From Streptomyces atroolivaceus (GTDB lineage: Bacteria; Actinomycetota; Actinomycetes; Streptomycetales; Streptomycetaceae): a stretch of 64,000 nt of DNA. Position numbers and translations under genes: made by a program. Below the pieces are notes generated by a model. The model saw nothing but the letters and a program-made list of their open reading frames with translations, did no database searches and was not told the DNA's origin. Shown here piece after piece: positions 31,652 to 40,146 of the stretch; the stretch's first letter is position 1, and every line of letters starts with the position of its first letter. Location: assembly GCF_000717025.1 (NCBI RefSeq), contig NZ_JNXG01000024.1, positions 4,491 through 68,490 on the forward strand. Reading direction: 5' to 3'.

Positions 31652-32352
31652 CCCCCCGCACCGGTGCGCCCCGGCTCGTACACCCCCTGTTCGCGGCCTT
31701 CCTCGCCGTCTCCGCCGTCCACCTGACGGGGCTCCTCGTGGGCGCCGACGCCGCCCACCTGGTCACCAAACCGCTGCTGATGCCCCTGCTCGCCGCCTAC
31801 GCCGCCGCGCGGGGCGGCCCCCGTCCGCTGCTCGCGGCGCTGCTGTTCGGCTGGGGCGGGGACGTGCTGCTGATGCCCGGCTCGGATACGGCCTTCCTCG
31901 CCGGGATGGGGTCCTTCGCCGTCGGCCACGTCTGCTACCTGTGGCTCTTCGGGCGCGCCCGCGTCTCCCCGGCGGCCGGCCTCGTGTACGCCGCCGTCCT
32001 GGTGACCTTCGTCGTGCTCCTGTGGCCCGGCCTGCCGGGCGGACTGAGGATCCCTCTGACCGGCTACAGCCTGCTCCTCACCGCGATGGCCTGGCGGGCC
32101 GGCGCCCTCGGCAGGTACGCGGCACTCGGCGGCGCGCTGTTCCTGCTCTCCGACGCGCTCATCGCCACCGGTATCGCGGACTGGCCGCAACTGCCCGCAC
32201 ACGACTTCTGGATCATGCTGACCTACCTGGCCGCGCAGTACCTGCTCACCCGGGGGGCGCTCGGCGGACCGGTGGGTCCCCCCGGCGCCGGTGCGGAAGG
32301 CCACGGGGAGAGGGACTGGCGCACCACGCTCAAGGTCCTCACCAGGCCGTAG
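31648..32352 (+). CDS. Lysoplasmalogenase (YhhN/TMEM86 family)
   Basis: A 234-residue membrane protein with about eight hydrophobic segments. Family features include TKPLLMPLLAAYA near residue 35, LFGWGGDVLLMPG near 70 and GALFLLSDALIA near 170, each with the conserved acidic residue. TMEM86-type enzymes hydrolyse the vinyl-ether bond of lysoplasmalogens. The ATG overlaps the desaturase stop (ATGA), so the two are translated together. Confidence 0.88.
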   Translation: MTPRTGAPRLVHPLFAAFLAVSAVHLTGLLVGADAAHLVTKPLLMPLLAAYAAARGGPRPLLAALLFGWGGDVLLMPGSDTAFLAGMGSFAVGHVCYLWLFGRARVSPAAGLVYAAVLVTFVVLLWPGLPGGLRIPLTGYSLLLTAMAWRAGALGRYAALGGALFLLSDALIATGIADWPQLPAHDFWIMLTYLAAQYLLTRGALGGPVGPPGAGAEGHGERDWRTTLKVLTRP

Positions 32353-32365
32353 CCGTACGGCGCAC

Positions 32366-32401
32366 GAGAGGGGCCGGGGACAGCTGTCCCCGGCCCCTCT
32401 C
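32366..32401. terminator. Perfect 36-base palindrome between convergent genes
   Basis: The two 18-base halves are exact reverse complements, opening with GAGAGGGGCC. It sits 14 bases past the lysoplasmalogenase stop and 7 bases from the stop of the peptidase gene, so it probably terminates both. Confidence 0.8.
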
Positions 32402-32408
32402 CCACGTG

Positions 32409-33941
32409 TTACCTGCGGACCGCGTCCAGCGCGTCCACCACACCGGCTCCGTAGAAGCCGTTGTACTGCTTGCCGCCCTCGCAGACCGCGTCGACGGTGC
32501 CGTCACCGTCGATGTCGTACGGCGCACCGCACGCGGTGGCGTCGGCCTGGTGCGTCAGCAGGGCCTTCACCCCGGCCGGCGAGGCGTACGGGTGGGTCGA
32601 CTTGATCAGGGCCGCGACCCCCGCGACGTGGGGGGACGCCATCGACGTACCGGCCTTGTAGCCGAATCTGCCGCCGGGCAGCGTGGAAAGGATCAGCCCG
32701 TTGTCGGCCGGTGCCTCCGGCGCCTGGTAGCGCGTCGAGTCACCGCCCGGGGCGGCCACGTCGACGACACCGAGGCCGTAGTTCGAGTACGAGGACTTGA
32801 GGTTCTTCGCACCGGTCGCGGAGACCGTCACGACACCCGGCACCATGGTCGGGATGTCGGGGCAGGCGCTCGGGTCGACCGTGCGCGTGACCGGCGTCGT
32901 GTCGTTGGGGCTCGTCGAGTCCTCGATGGCGTCGAGGGCCAGGTCGTGGTCGGAGTTGCCGGCCGCGGCGACGTTGACGACGCCCTTGCCCTCCGCGTAG
33001 CGGGTGGCGCGGGTGACCGACTCGACCAGGGCGCCCTGGTCCGGGTCGTTCTTGCAGTTGAACAGCCACGGGTCGGTGTAGTAGCTGTTGTTGGTCACGT
33101 CGACGCCGTGCTCGGCGGCCCAGACGAAGCCGCAGACGACGGCCTCGGTGTAGAAGAGTCCGGCCGGCGTGGACACCTTGATGCCGGAGACCTTCACCCC
33201 GGGCGCGACACCGGTGATGCCGGTGCCGTTCTTCGCCGCGGCTATGGTGCCCGCGACGTGCGTGCCGTGGTCGCTCTCACCGGCCGCGGGCCGCCAGGCG
33301 CCGTCCGTGGTGTCCGGGGCGCCGGACACACAGTTCACCGAGGCCTCGCGGTCGAAGTTCGGGGCCAGGTCCGGGTGCGTGTCGTCGACACCCGTGTCGA
33401 TGACCGCGACCGTGACCTTGCTGCTGCCGAGCGACTTCTTGTGCGCCTTGTCCGCCTTGATGGCGGGCAGGTCCCACTGCAGGGGCTCCAGCGGGTCCTG
33501 GCCCGCCACCGCGTCCTGTGACGCCGCCCGTGCCTGGCCGGCGGTGAGCGGCTGCTCGACGCCTATGTCCTTCGTCGCCTGCGGGACGAGCGGGCTGGTG
33601 CGCGTGGCGCCCGCGGACTGGACGCCCTTGGCCTTGCGTATCGTCGCGCCGAAGTCCGGGTTCTGCGAGTGGACGACGATGACGCCGATCCTGTCGTACG
33701 ACGTCACGACGGTTCCGCCGGCCGCGGATATCGCCTTCCGCACCTGCTTGACGGTGCCGTGACCGGCCCGCGTGTTGACGACGTACGACAGCTTCGGGCC
33801 GTCCGCGCGAACCGCCGCCGCCGGCTCGTCCGCGGGTGCCGCGGCCGCGGTCCCCGTCGGGAGGAAGCCGAGCGAGGCCGTGAGCGCGAGTCCGACGGGC
33901 AGCGTGAGTACGCGAGTCCGTCTGGATGCCAGATGAGCCAT
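32409..33941 (-). CDS. Secreted S8 (subtilisin) family serine peptidase
   Basis: A 510-residue exported protease. A signal peptide (RRTR, hydrophobic core, TAAAAP) ends near residue 35. An inhibitor-like propeptide (LSYVVNTRAG to IGVIVVHS) follows at about 48-150. The catalytic triad is Asp182 (AVIDTGVDD), His225 (DHGTHVAG) and Ser433 (GTSMASPH); Asn329 in AAAGNSD can form the oxyanion hole. Cysteines in the mature part suggest disulfides, as expected outside the cell. GGAG lies five bases before the ATG. The gene is divergent from the symporter pair. Confidence 0.93.
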   Translation of the reverse strand: MAHLASRRTRVLTLPVGLALTASLGFLPTGTAAAAPADEPAAAVRADGPKLSYVVNTRAGHGTVKQVRKAISAAGGTVVTSYDRIGVIVVHSQNPDFGATIRKAKGVQSAGATRTSPLVPQATKDIGVEQPLTAGQARAASQDAVAGQDPLEPLQWDLPAIKADKAHKKSLGSSKVTVAVIDTGVDDTHPDLAPNFDREASVNCVSGAPDTTDGAWRPAAGESDHGTHVAGTIAAAKNGTGITGVAPGVKVSGIKVSTPAGLFYTEAVVCGFVWAAEHGVDVTNNSYYTDPWLFNCKNDPDQGALVESVTRATRYAEGKGVVNVAAAGNSDHDLALDAIEDSTSPNDTTPVTRTVDPSACPDIPTMVPGVVTVSATGAKNLKSSYSNYGLGVVDVAAPGGDSTRYQAPEAPADNGLILSTLPGGRFGYKAGTSMASPHVAGVAALIKSTHPYASPAGVKALLTHQADATACGAPYDIDGDGTVDAVCEGGKQYNGFYGAGVVDALDAVRR

Positions 33942-34245
33942 GGGTTCTCCACATCATCCGTGCCGGTGGAGCCGGACACTGGCGCGTCCGGTCCGGTACA
34001 TGACCTGTGAAGTTATCGCCGATCTTCCCGGCACATCAATGAATACGGGCAAGTGAGTTCGAGGTGTGACCTGTGGGAGTCGCGTCCGCGGGCGCCGGCC
34101 CGAGAAGACCGAACCTGCGGTGAACCGCTTCGCCGCGCTCTCCGTGCCGTTGCACAGGGAGTCGCGCGTCCAGCCCCCACCACACGAAGGACTCCCCGTG
34201 AAATCCACCGTTCCCACCACCGCACCCGCGTCGCGAGGAGAATCC
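33942..34245. other. Divergent intergenic region
   Basis: About 300 bases between the peptidase and DUF485 starts. TGACCTGTG occurs twice (near 34000 and 34065). A GTG at 34198 with AAGGA in front is an alternative start for the downstream gene. I see no further gene or RNA structure that I can support; promoters for both sides must lie here. Confidence 0.5.
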
Positions 34246-34611
34246 GTGGCCACCGAAGCACCGCCGCCCCAGACCCCTGAGGACGGCAGTCCCGTCCAGC
34301 CCACGACCGAGGTGTTCCTGGAGGCGCAGAACAGTGCGGAGTTCGCCGAGCTGCGCCGCTCCCACCGCTCCTTCGCCTTCCCGCTGACCGTCGGGTTCAT
34401 TGCCTGGTATCTGCTGTACGTGCTGCTGTCCAGCTATGCCGGCGGCTTCATGAGCAAGATCGTCTTCGCGAACTTCAACGTCGCCTTCGTGTTCGGCCTC
34501 GCCCAGTTCGCCACCACGTTCCTCATCGCCTGGTTCTACTCGCGCCACGCCACGAACAAGCTCGACCCGCAGGCGGCGGCCATCAAGTCCCGTCTGGAGG
34601 CCGACGCATGA
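34246..34611 (+). CDS. DUF485 membrane protein (symporter partner)
   Basis: A 121-residue protein with a polar, Pro-rich N-terminus and two hydrophobic helices (TVGFIAWYLLYVLLSSYAGG and FVFGLAQFATTFLIAWFY). The FAELRRSHRSFAFPL lead-in is typical of DUF485 (YjcH). I prefer GTG 34246, which has GAGGAG five bases upstream; GTG 34198 would add 16 residues. It precedes and overlaps the solute symporter gene by ATGA, the same pairing as yjcH-actP. Confidence 0.85.
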   Translation: MATEAPPPQTPEDGSPVQPTTEVFLEAQNSAEFAELRRSHRSFAFPLTVGFIAWYLLYVLLSSYAGGFMSKIVFANFNVAFVFGLAQFATTFLIAWFYSRHATNKLDPQAAAIKSRLEADA

Positions 34612-36248
34612 GCGCCGCGTACGTAACGCACACCCTGAACCAGCTCGCCGCGTCGTCGTCGACGACCGAACACCGCCCGCTGATCATCACCCTTTTCGCG
34701 GTCTTCGTCGCGGCGACGCTGGGCATCACCGTCTGGGCCGGCCGGCAGACCAAGAGCGCGTCCGACTTCTACGCGGGCGGCCGGCAGTTCACCGCCTTCC
34801 AGAACGGCCTCGCCGTCTCCGGTGACTACATGTCGGCCGCGTCCTTCCTCGGCATCGCCGGCGCCATCGCGCTCTTCGGCTACGACGGCTTCCTCTACTC
34901 CATCGGCTTCCTGGTCGCCTGGCTCGTCGCCCTGCTGCTCGTCGCCGAACCGCTGCGCAACTCGGGCCGCTACACCATGGGCGACGTCCTCGCCTACCGG
35001 ATGCGGCAGCGGCCGGTGCGCACGGCGGCGGGTGTCTCCACCATCGTCGTGTCGATCTTCTACCTGCTGGCCCAGATGGCGGGCGCGGGAGTCCTCGTCG
35101 CGCTGCTGCTCGGCATCACCAGCGACGCCGGCAAGGTCCTCATCGTCGCCCTGGTCGGCGTGCTCATGATTCTCTACGTCACCATCGGTGGCATGAAGGG
35201 CACCACCTGGGTCCAGATGGTCAAGGCCGTGCTGCTCATCGCCGGCGCGCTGCTGATGACCCTGATGGTGCTCTGGAAGTTCGACTTCAACGTCTCCGAC
35301 CTGCTGGGCACCGCCGCTGAGAAGAGCGGTCACGGCGCGGCGTTCCTGGAGCCCGGCCTGAAGTACGGCGTCACCGACGTGTCGAAGCTGGACTTCATCT
35401 CGCTCGGTATCGCGCTGGTGCTCGGCACCGCGGGCCTGCCGCACATCCTGATCCGCTTCTACACCGTCCCGACCGCCAAGGCCGCCCGCAAGTCCGTGAA
35501 CTGGGCCATCGGCATCATCGGGGCCTTCTACCTGATGACGATCGCCCTCGGCTTCGGCGCCGCGGCACTCATCGGGCCCGAGGAGATCAAGGCGAAGAAC
35601 CCGGCGGGCAACGCGGCGGCACCCCAGCTCGCCGAGTACCTCGGCGGGGTCGGCACCACCGGGGGCGCCATCATGCTCGCCGTCATCTCCGCCGTCGCCT
35701 TCGCGACCATCCTCGCCGTGGTCGCGGGCCTCACCCTCGCCTCCTCGTCCTCCTTCGCCCACGACATCTACGCCAACGTCATCCGCAAGGGGAAGGCGAC
35801 CGAGAAGGAGGAGATGAGCGCGGCCCGCTGGGCCACCGTCGCGATCGGCGTCGTCTCCATCGGGCTCGGTGCGATGGCCCGCGACCTGAACGTCGCGGGA
35901 CTCGTGGCCCTGGCCTTCGCCGTCGCCGCGTCGGCCAACCTGCCGACCATCCTCTACAGCCTCTTCTGGAAGCGCTTCACCACCCAGGGCGCCCTCTGGT
36001 CCATCTACGGCGGCCTCTCCTCGTCCGTCTTCCTGGTGCTGTTCTCCCCGGTCGTCTCCGGGAAGGCCAGCTCGATGTTCCCGGACGTGGACTTCGCCTG
36101 GTTCCCCCTGGAGAACCCGGGCCTCATCTCCATCCCGCTGGGCTTCCTGCTCGGCTGGGTCGGTTCGGTCCTCTCCAAGGAGGAGCCGGACAAGGGCAAG
36201 TACGCCGAACTCGAGGTCAAGTCCCTCACCGGCACCGGAGCCCACTGA
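34608..36248 (+). CDS. Sodium:solute symporter family protein (acetate/monocarboxylate type)
   Basis: A 546-residue membrane protein of the SSS family with about 13 hydrophobic helices. ASDFYAGGRQFTAFQNGLAVSGDYMSAASFLG near residue 50-80 is the ActP/MctC hallmark. Members import acetate, propionate or pyruvate with Na+ or H+. The DUF485 partner gene overlaps its start. A strong hairpin ends the operon. Substrate choice cannot be read from the sequence. Confidence 0.9.
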   Translation: MSAAYVTHTLNQLAASSSTTEHRPLIITLFAVFVAATLGITVWAGRQTKSASDFYAGGRQFTAFQNGLAVSGDYMSAASFLGIAGAIALFGYDGFLYSIGFLVAWLVALLLVAEPLRNSGRYTMGDVLAYRMRQRPVRTAAGVSTIVVSIFYLLAQMAGAGVLVALLLGITSDAGKVLIVALVGVLMILYVTIGGMKGTTWVQMVKAVLLIAGALLMTLMVLWKFDFNVSDLLGTAAEKSGHGAAFLEPGLKYGVTDVSKLDFISLGIALVLGTAGLPHILIRFYTVPTAKAARKSVNWAIGIIGAFYLMTIALGFGAAALIGPEEIKAKNPAGNAAAPQLAEYLGGVGTTGGAIMLAVISAVAFATILAVVAGLTLASSSSFAHDIYANVIRKGKATEKEEMSAARWATVAIGVVSIGLGAMARDLNVAGLVALAFAVAASANLPTILYSLFWKRFTTQGALWSIYGGLSSSVFLVLFSPVVSGKASSMFPDVDFAWFPLENPGLISIPLGFLLGWVGSVLSKEEPDKGKYAELEVKSLTGTGAH

Positions 36249-36264
36249 CCCGACTGCCGCACCC

Positions 36265-36306
36265 CGGCGGGGCCCCGTCGTAGAGACCTACGACGGGGCC
36301 CCGCCG
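36265..36306. terminator. Perfect 19-bp stem-loop after the symporter gene
   Basis: CGGCGGGGCCCCGTCGTAG (36265-36283) pairs perfectly with 36288-36306 around AGAC, 16 bases past the symporter stop. Confidence 0.85.
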
Positions 36307-36407
36307 CACCTCGTGTCAACCGGGCCCCCCGCTTTGTCACAGGTCTCGCGTAGTCTCGGAGAAGTCAGAACCGCAACCGCGGACACAACCGGGGGAGGGG
36401 GCCCACA

Positions 36408-37397
36408 GTGCTCGTCGACACCTACGGCCGGGTCGCCACCGACCTGCGTGTTTCACTGACCGACAAGTGCAATCTCCGCTGCACCTACTGCATGCCCGAA
36501 GAAGGCCTGCAGTGGCTCTCCAAGACCGAGCTGCTCAGCGACGACGAGATCGTCCGGCTCATCCGTATCGCCGTCACCGGTCTCGGCATCACCGAGGTCC
36601 GGTTCACCGGGGGCGAGCCGCTGCTGCGCCCCGGCCTCGTCTCGATCGTCGAGCGCTGCGCCGCACTGGAGCCCCGCCCCAGGATGTCGCTGACCACCAA
36701 CGGCATCGGCCTCAAGCGCACCGCCGCCGCCCTGAAGGCGGCAGGCCTGGACCGGGTCAACGTGTCCCTGGACACCCTGCGCCCCGACGTCTTCAAGACG
36801 CTCACCCGCCGCGACCGGCACAAGGACGTGCTGGAAGGACTCCAGGCCGCCCGCGAAGCGGGACTGACCCCGGTCAAGGTCAACTCCGTCCTCATGCCCG
36901 GTCTCAACGAGGACGAGGCCCCCGACCTGCTCGCCTGGGCCGTGGAGAACGCCTACGAGCTCCGCTTCATCGAGCAGATGCCACTCGACGCCCAGCACGG
37001 CTGGAAGCGCGACGGCATGATCACGGCGGGTGACATCCTCGCCTCGCTGCGCACGCGCTTCACCCTCAGCGCGGAAGGGGACGAGGAGCGCGGCTCCGCC
37101 CCCGCCGAGCGCTGGACCGTGGACGGCGGCCCGCACCGCGTGGGCGTCATCGCCTCCGTGACCAGGCCCTTCTGCCGGGCCTGCGACCGCACCCGGCTCA
37201 CCGCGGACGGGCAGGTCCGCACCTGTCTCTTCGCCCGCGAGGAGACGGACCTGCGCGGCGCCCTGCGCTCCGACGCGCCCGACGAGGAGATCGCCAGGAT
37301 CTGGAAGCTCGCGATGTGGGGCAAGAAGGCGGGTTCCGGTCTCGACGACCCCGCCTTCCTGCAGCCCGACCGCCCCATGTCAGCGATCGGCGGCTGA
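36408..37397 (+). CDS. moaA: GTP 3',8-cyclase (molybdenum cofactor synthesis)
   Basis: A 329-residue radical-SAM enzyme that, with MoaC, turns GTP into cyclic pyranopterin monophosphate. The N-terminal 4Fe-4S motif CNLRCTYC holds Cys21, 25 and 28; FTGGEPLLR is the SAM-binding GGE region; the C-terminal cluster is CRACDRTRLTADG followed by a third cysteine in VRTCLF. It ends in the required Gly-Gly. GTG start behind GGGGGAGGGG. The last 18 bases overlap the minus-strand gene that follows. Confidence 0.95.
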   Translation: MLVDTYGRVATDLRVSLTDKCNLRCTYCMPEEGLQWLSKTELLSDDEIVRLIRIAVTGLGITEVRFTGGEPLLRPGLVSIVERCAALEPRPRMSLTTNGIGLKRTAAALKAAGLDRVNVSLDTLRPDVFKTLTRRDRHKDVLEGLQAAREAGLTPVKVNSVLMPGLNEDEAPDLLAWAVENAYELRFIEQMPLDAQHGWKRDGMITAGDILASLRTRFTLSAEGDEERGSAPAERWTVDGGPHRVGVIASVTRPFCRACDRTRLTADGQVRTCLFAREETDLRGALRSDAPDEEIARIWKLAMWGKKAGSGLDDPAFLQPDRPMSAIGG

Positions 37398-37628
37398 GGA
37401 CTCCCACTCGGCCAGTGTCACGACGTCCTTGAGGAAACCGCGCACACCGAGGAACGAGGAGAGGTGCTCCCGATGCTCGTCGCACGCCAGCCAGGTCTTG
37501 CGGCGCTCCGGGGTGTGCAGCTTCGGGTTGTTCCAGGCGAGCACCCATACGGCATCGGCGCGACAGCCCTTGGCTGAACAGACAGGTGCGCCGGTGGCGC
37601 TCTCGGCGGAGATGTCGGGGAGGTTCAC
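37380..37628 (-). CDS. Small conserved Cys/His protein, antisense overlap with moaA
   Basis: An 82-residue protein starting at GTG. Cysteines in PVCSAKGCRADA and LACDEHREHLSSFLG suggest a zinc site (two Cys, then Cys-x2-His). The family occurs widely in Streptomyces as a hypothetical protein. Its 3' end overlaps the moaA 3' end by 18 bases on the other strand, so the two transcripts converge and overlap. Confidence 0.75.
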   Translation of the reverse strand: MNLPDISAESATGAPVCSAKGCRADAVWVLAWNNPKLHTPERRKTWLACDEHREHLSSFLGVRGFLKDVVTLAEWESSAADR

Positions 37629-37845
37629 GGCCTCAACCCTAAGCGCTCGCGCGTGAAGTCACCGCGGCGCATCCCCGCCGGAGAATGGCGACGCCGAGCA
37701 GCCACGGGGGGAGCTGCCCGGCGTCGGTCCGTCGCTCCGACGGGGGATGCGGAGCGCTCCCGAAGTATGCCACGGGGTCAGGGGTCCGGTGCACCGGAAC
37801 GTCATGATTCATCTGGCTTCCCTCGGCCCGGCCGAGCGCCGACGC

Positions 37846-38232
37846 TCAGTCCGCGGGGCGCGGCCCGGCCGTGCGGCCGGATCCCCCGGGCTCCCCGGCA
37901 GGCTCCGCAACCGGCTGCGCGGGCCCGGCGGCAGGGGCCGCGCCGAGAGCGGGCCGCATCGGTGCGGTCACGAACGTGGAGGGGAGTGAGGGGACGTTCT
38001 CGCGACCGGCGTTGGCGATGACCACCGCCACATAAGGGAGCAGAACGCCCAGTGCGAGCGCCACCACGGCCACATGCCGCTCGACGTTCCACAGGGTGGC
38101 GGCCAGCACCACGGAGACGGTGCGCACGGACATCGAGATGATGTAGCGCCGTTGTCTGCCGCGCACGTCGTCGGCGAGGCCCTGCCGGGCGCCCGTGATA
38201 CGGAAGACCTCCGTGCCGCTCTGCTTCCGCAT
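37846..38232 (-). CDS. DUF3099 membrane protein
   Basis: A 128-residue protein beginning MRKQSGTEVFRITGARQGL, then DVRGRQRRYIISMSVRT, the DUF3099 core, with two hydrophobic segments (about 35-50 and 54-75). The C-terminal 50 residues are Pro/Ala-rich and disordered. GGAG lies five bases before the ATG. Function unknown. The 217 bases between this gene and the previous one contain nothing I can name. Confidence 0.8.
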   Translation of the reverse strand: MRKQSGTEVFRITGARQGLADDVRGRQRRYIISMSVRTVSVVLAATLWNVERHVAVVALALGVLLPYVAVVIANAGRENVPSLPSTFVTAPMRPALGAAPAAGPAQPVAEPAGEPGGSGRTAGPRPAD

Positions 38233-38445
38233 CGTGACTCCACCACCAGATCTCTGTGCCGGACTTCCCCGGACGGTGCCGACACCACGGTACGCCCGGC
38301 GTCCGCCGCGTTCGAGCCCGGGGCGCGTCCCGTCGGTGCGGGGCGCGACCGCCGTTCCACGTACGGCCCCGTCCGGCATGCGGCGTACGTCCCGCAGTCC
38401 GAGACTGGGCGGACGTGCGCACACCGCGCCGCACGAGGAGGCGAT

Positions 38446-38730
38446 ATGAGCTGGTTGTGGGCAATCATCGTAGGGCTGGTGCTGGGTGTGATCGCCAGGG
38501 CGATCCTGCCGGGGAAGCAGGACATCCCCCTCTGGCTGACGGTGGTGTTCGGCATCCTCGGCAGCATCCTCGGCAACGCCGTCGCCACCTGGATCGGTGT
38601 CAACGACACCAAGGGGATCGACTGGATCCGCCATGTGCTGCAACTGATCGGTGCCGTGGCCGTCGTCGGTGTCGGAGACATGCTCTGGCAGTCGATCCGG
38701 GGCAGACGGGGCAGGAGCCAGAGAACCTGA
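38446..38730 (+). CDS. GlsB/YeaQ/YmgE family stress membrane protein
   Basis: A 94-residue protein with three hydrophobic helices. MSWLWAIIVGLVLGVIARAI, then PLWLTVVFGILGSILGNAVA, is typical of transglycosylase-associated (YeaQ/GlsB) proteins, which rise under stress. The C-terminal helix (HVLQLIGAVAVVGVGDML) ends in a basic tail. GAGGAG precedes the ATG. It is divergent from the DUF3099 gene. Confidence 0.88.
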   Translation: MSWLWAIIVGLVLGVIARAILPGKQDIPLWLTVVFGILGSILGNAVATWIGVNDTKGIDWIRHVLQLIGAVAVVGVGDMLWQSIRGRRGRSQRT

Positions 38731-38757
38731 GCCGGGTGTGAAACGCAGCGGAACGCA

Positions 38758-38800
38758 GCGCAGCGGCCGGTCACGCGTCATGCGTGACCGGCCGCTGCGC
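38758..38800. terminator. Perfect 19-bp stem-loop between convergent genes
   Basis: GCGCAGCGGCCGGTCACGC (38758-38776) pairs exactly with 38782-38800 around GTCAT. It lies between the ends of the stress protein gene and tyrS. Confidence 0.85.
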
Positions 38801-38814
38801 CGTGCTCTTCGGCG

Positions 38815-40083
38815 TCAGCCGGCCGTGACCTCGACGGCGGCCAGGTTCTTCTTGCCGCGGCGCAGGACCAGCCAGCGTCCGTGCAGCAGCTCCTCGGGCG
38901 CCGGGGCGCTCTCGCCGTCCGTGACCTTCGCGTTGTTCACGTAGGCCCCGCCCTCCTTGACCGTGCGGCGGGCGGCCGACTTGCTGGCGGACAGCCCGAC
39001 CTCGACCAGGAGATCCACCACAGGGCCCAGCTCGGCGACCCGGGCGTGCGGCACCTCGGACAGGGCGGCGCTCAGCGTCGCCTCGTCCAGCTCGCCGAGC
39101 TCGCCCTGGCCGAACAGCGCCTTCGAAGCCGCGATGACCGCCGCGCACTGCGCGCCGCCGTGCACCAGCGTCGTCAGCTCCTCGGCCAGCGACCGCTGCG
39201 CCGAACGCGCCTGCGGGCGCTCCTCGGTGAGCTTCTCCAGCTCCTCGAGCTCCTCACGGCTCTTGAAGCTGAGGATGCGCATGTACGTCGAGATGTCGCG
39301 GTCGTCCACATTCAGCCAGAACTGGTAGAACGCGTACGGCGTCGTCATCTCCGGGTCGAGCCAGACGGCCCCGCTCTCGGACTTGCCGAACTTGGTGCCG
39401 TCGGCCTTCACCATCAGCGGCGTCGCCAGCGCGTGCACCGCGGCGCCCGGCTCCAGGCGGTGGATCAGGTCGATCCCCGCCGTGAGGTTGCCCCACTGGT
39501 CGCTGCCGCCCTGCTGGAGGGTGCAGCCGTAGCGCCGGTACAGCTCCAGGTAGTCCATGCCCTGGAGGAGCTGGTAGCTGAACTCGGTGTAGCTGATGCC
39601 CTCCTGCGACTCCAGGCGGCGGGCCACCGAGTCCTTGGTGAGCATCTTGTTGACCCGGAAGTGCTTGCCGATGTCCCGGAGGAACTCGATCGCGGACATG
39701 CCCGCGGTCCAGTCCAGGTTGTTCACCATCGTGGCGGCGTTCGGGCCCTCGAAGGTGAGGAAGGGCTCGATCTGCCCCCGCAGCCGCTGGACCCACGCGG
39801 CGATGGTCTCCGGGTCGTTCAGCGTGCGCTCCGCGGTCGGCCGCGGGTCACCGATCTGGCCGGTCGCCCCGCCGACCAGGGCGAGCGGCTTCAGCCCGGC
39901 GAGCTGGAGCCGGCGCATGGTGAGCACCTGCACCAGATGGCCGACGTGCAGACTCGCCGCGGTCGGGTCGAAGCCGCAATAGAAGGTGACCGGGCCGTCC
40001 GCGAGAGCCTTGCGCAATGCGTCCTCGTCGGTGGACTGGGCGAACAGCCCGCGCCACTTCAGCTCGTCGACGATGTCCGTCAC
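38815..40083 (-). CDS. tyrS: Tyrosyl-tRNA synthetase
   Basis: A 422-residue class I aminoacyl-tRNA synthetase. The HIGH-type motif is HVGH in [16 protein letters not shown], and the KMSKS-type motif is KFGKS. The C-terminal S4-like RNA-binding domain (from about residue 355: [22 protein letters not shown]) is complete. GTG start at 40083; no T-box-like leader is evident in the 60 bases upstream. Confidence 0.96.
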   Translation of the reverse strand: MTDIVDELKWRGLFAQSTDEDALRKALADGPVTFYCGFDPTAASLHVGHLVQVLTMRRLQLAGLKPLALVGGATGQIGDPRPTAERTLNDPETIAAWVQRLRGQIEPFLTFEGPNAATMVNNLDWTAGMSAIEFLRDIGKHFRVNKMLTKDSVARRLESQEGISYTEFSYQLLQGMDYLELYRRYGCTLQQGGSDQWGNLTAGIDLIHRLEPGAAVHALATPLMVKADGTKFGKSESGAVWLDPEMTTPYAFYQFWLNVDDRDISTYMRILSFKSREELEELEKLTEERPQARSAQRSLAEELTTLVHGGAQCAAVIAASKALFGQGELGELDEATLSAALSEVPHARVAELGPVVDLLVEVGLSASKSAARRTVKEGGAYVNNAKVTDGESAPAPEELLHGRWLVLRRGKKNLAAVEVTAG

Positions 40084-40146
40084 GGTCGTTTCTCTCCTCT
40101 GAGGGTTCGACTTGGTTCGATCGGTTGTCCGGTCAGTCTAGGGGGG

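Noticed and set aside
37429..37656. Plus-strand frame of 75 codons after moaA
   Set aside because: It is antisense to the better-supported minus-strand Cys protein and has no ribosome site or family resemblance.
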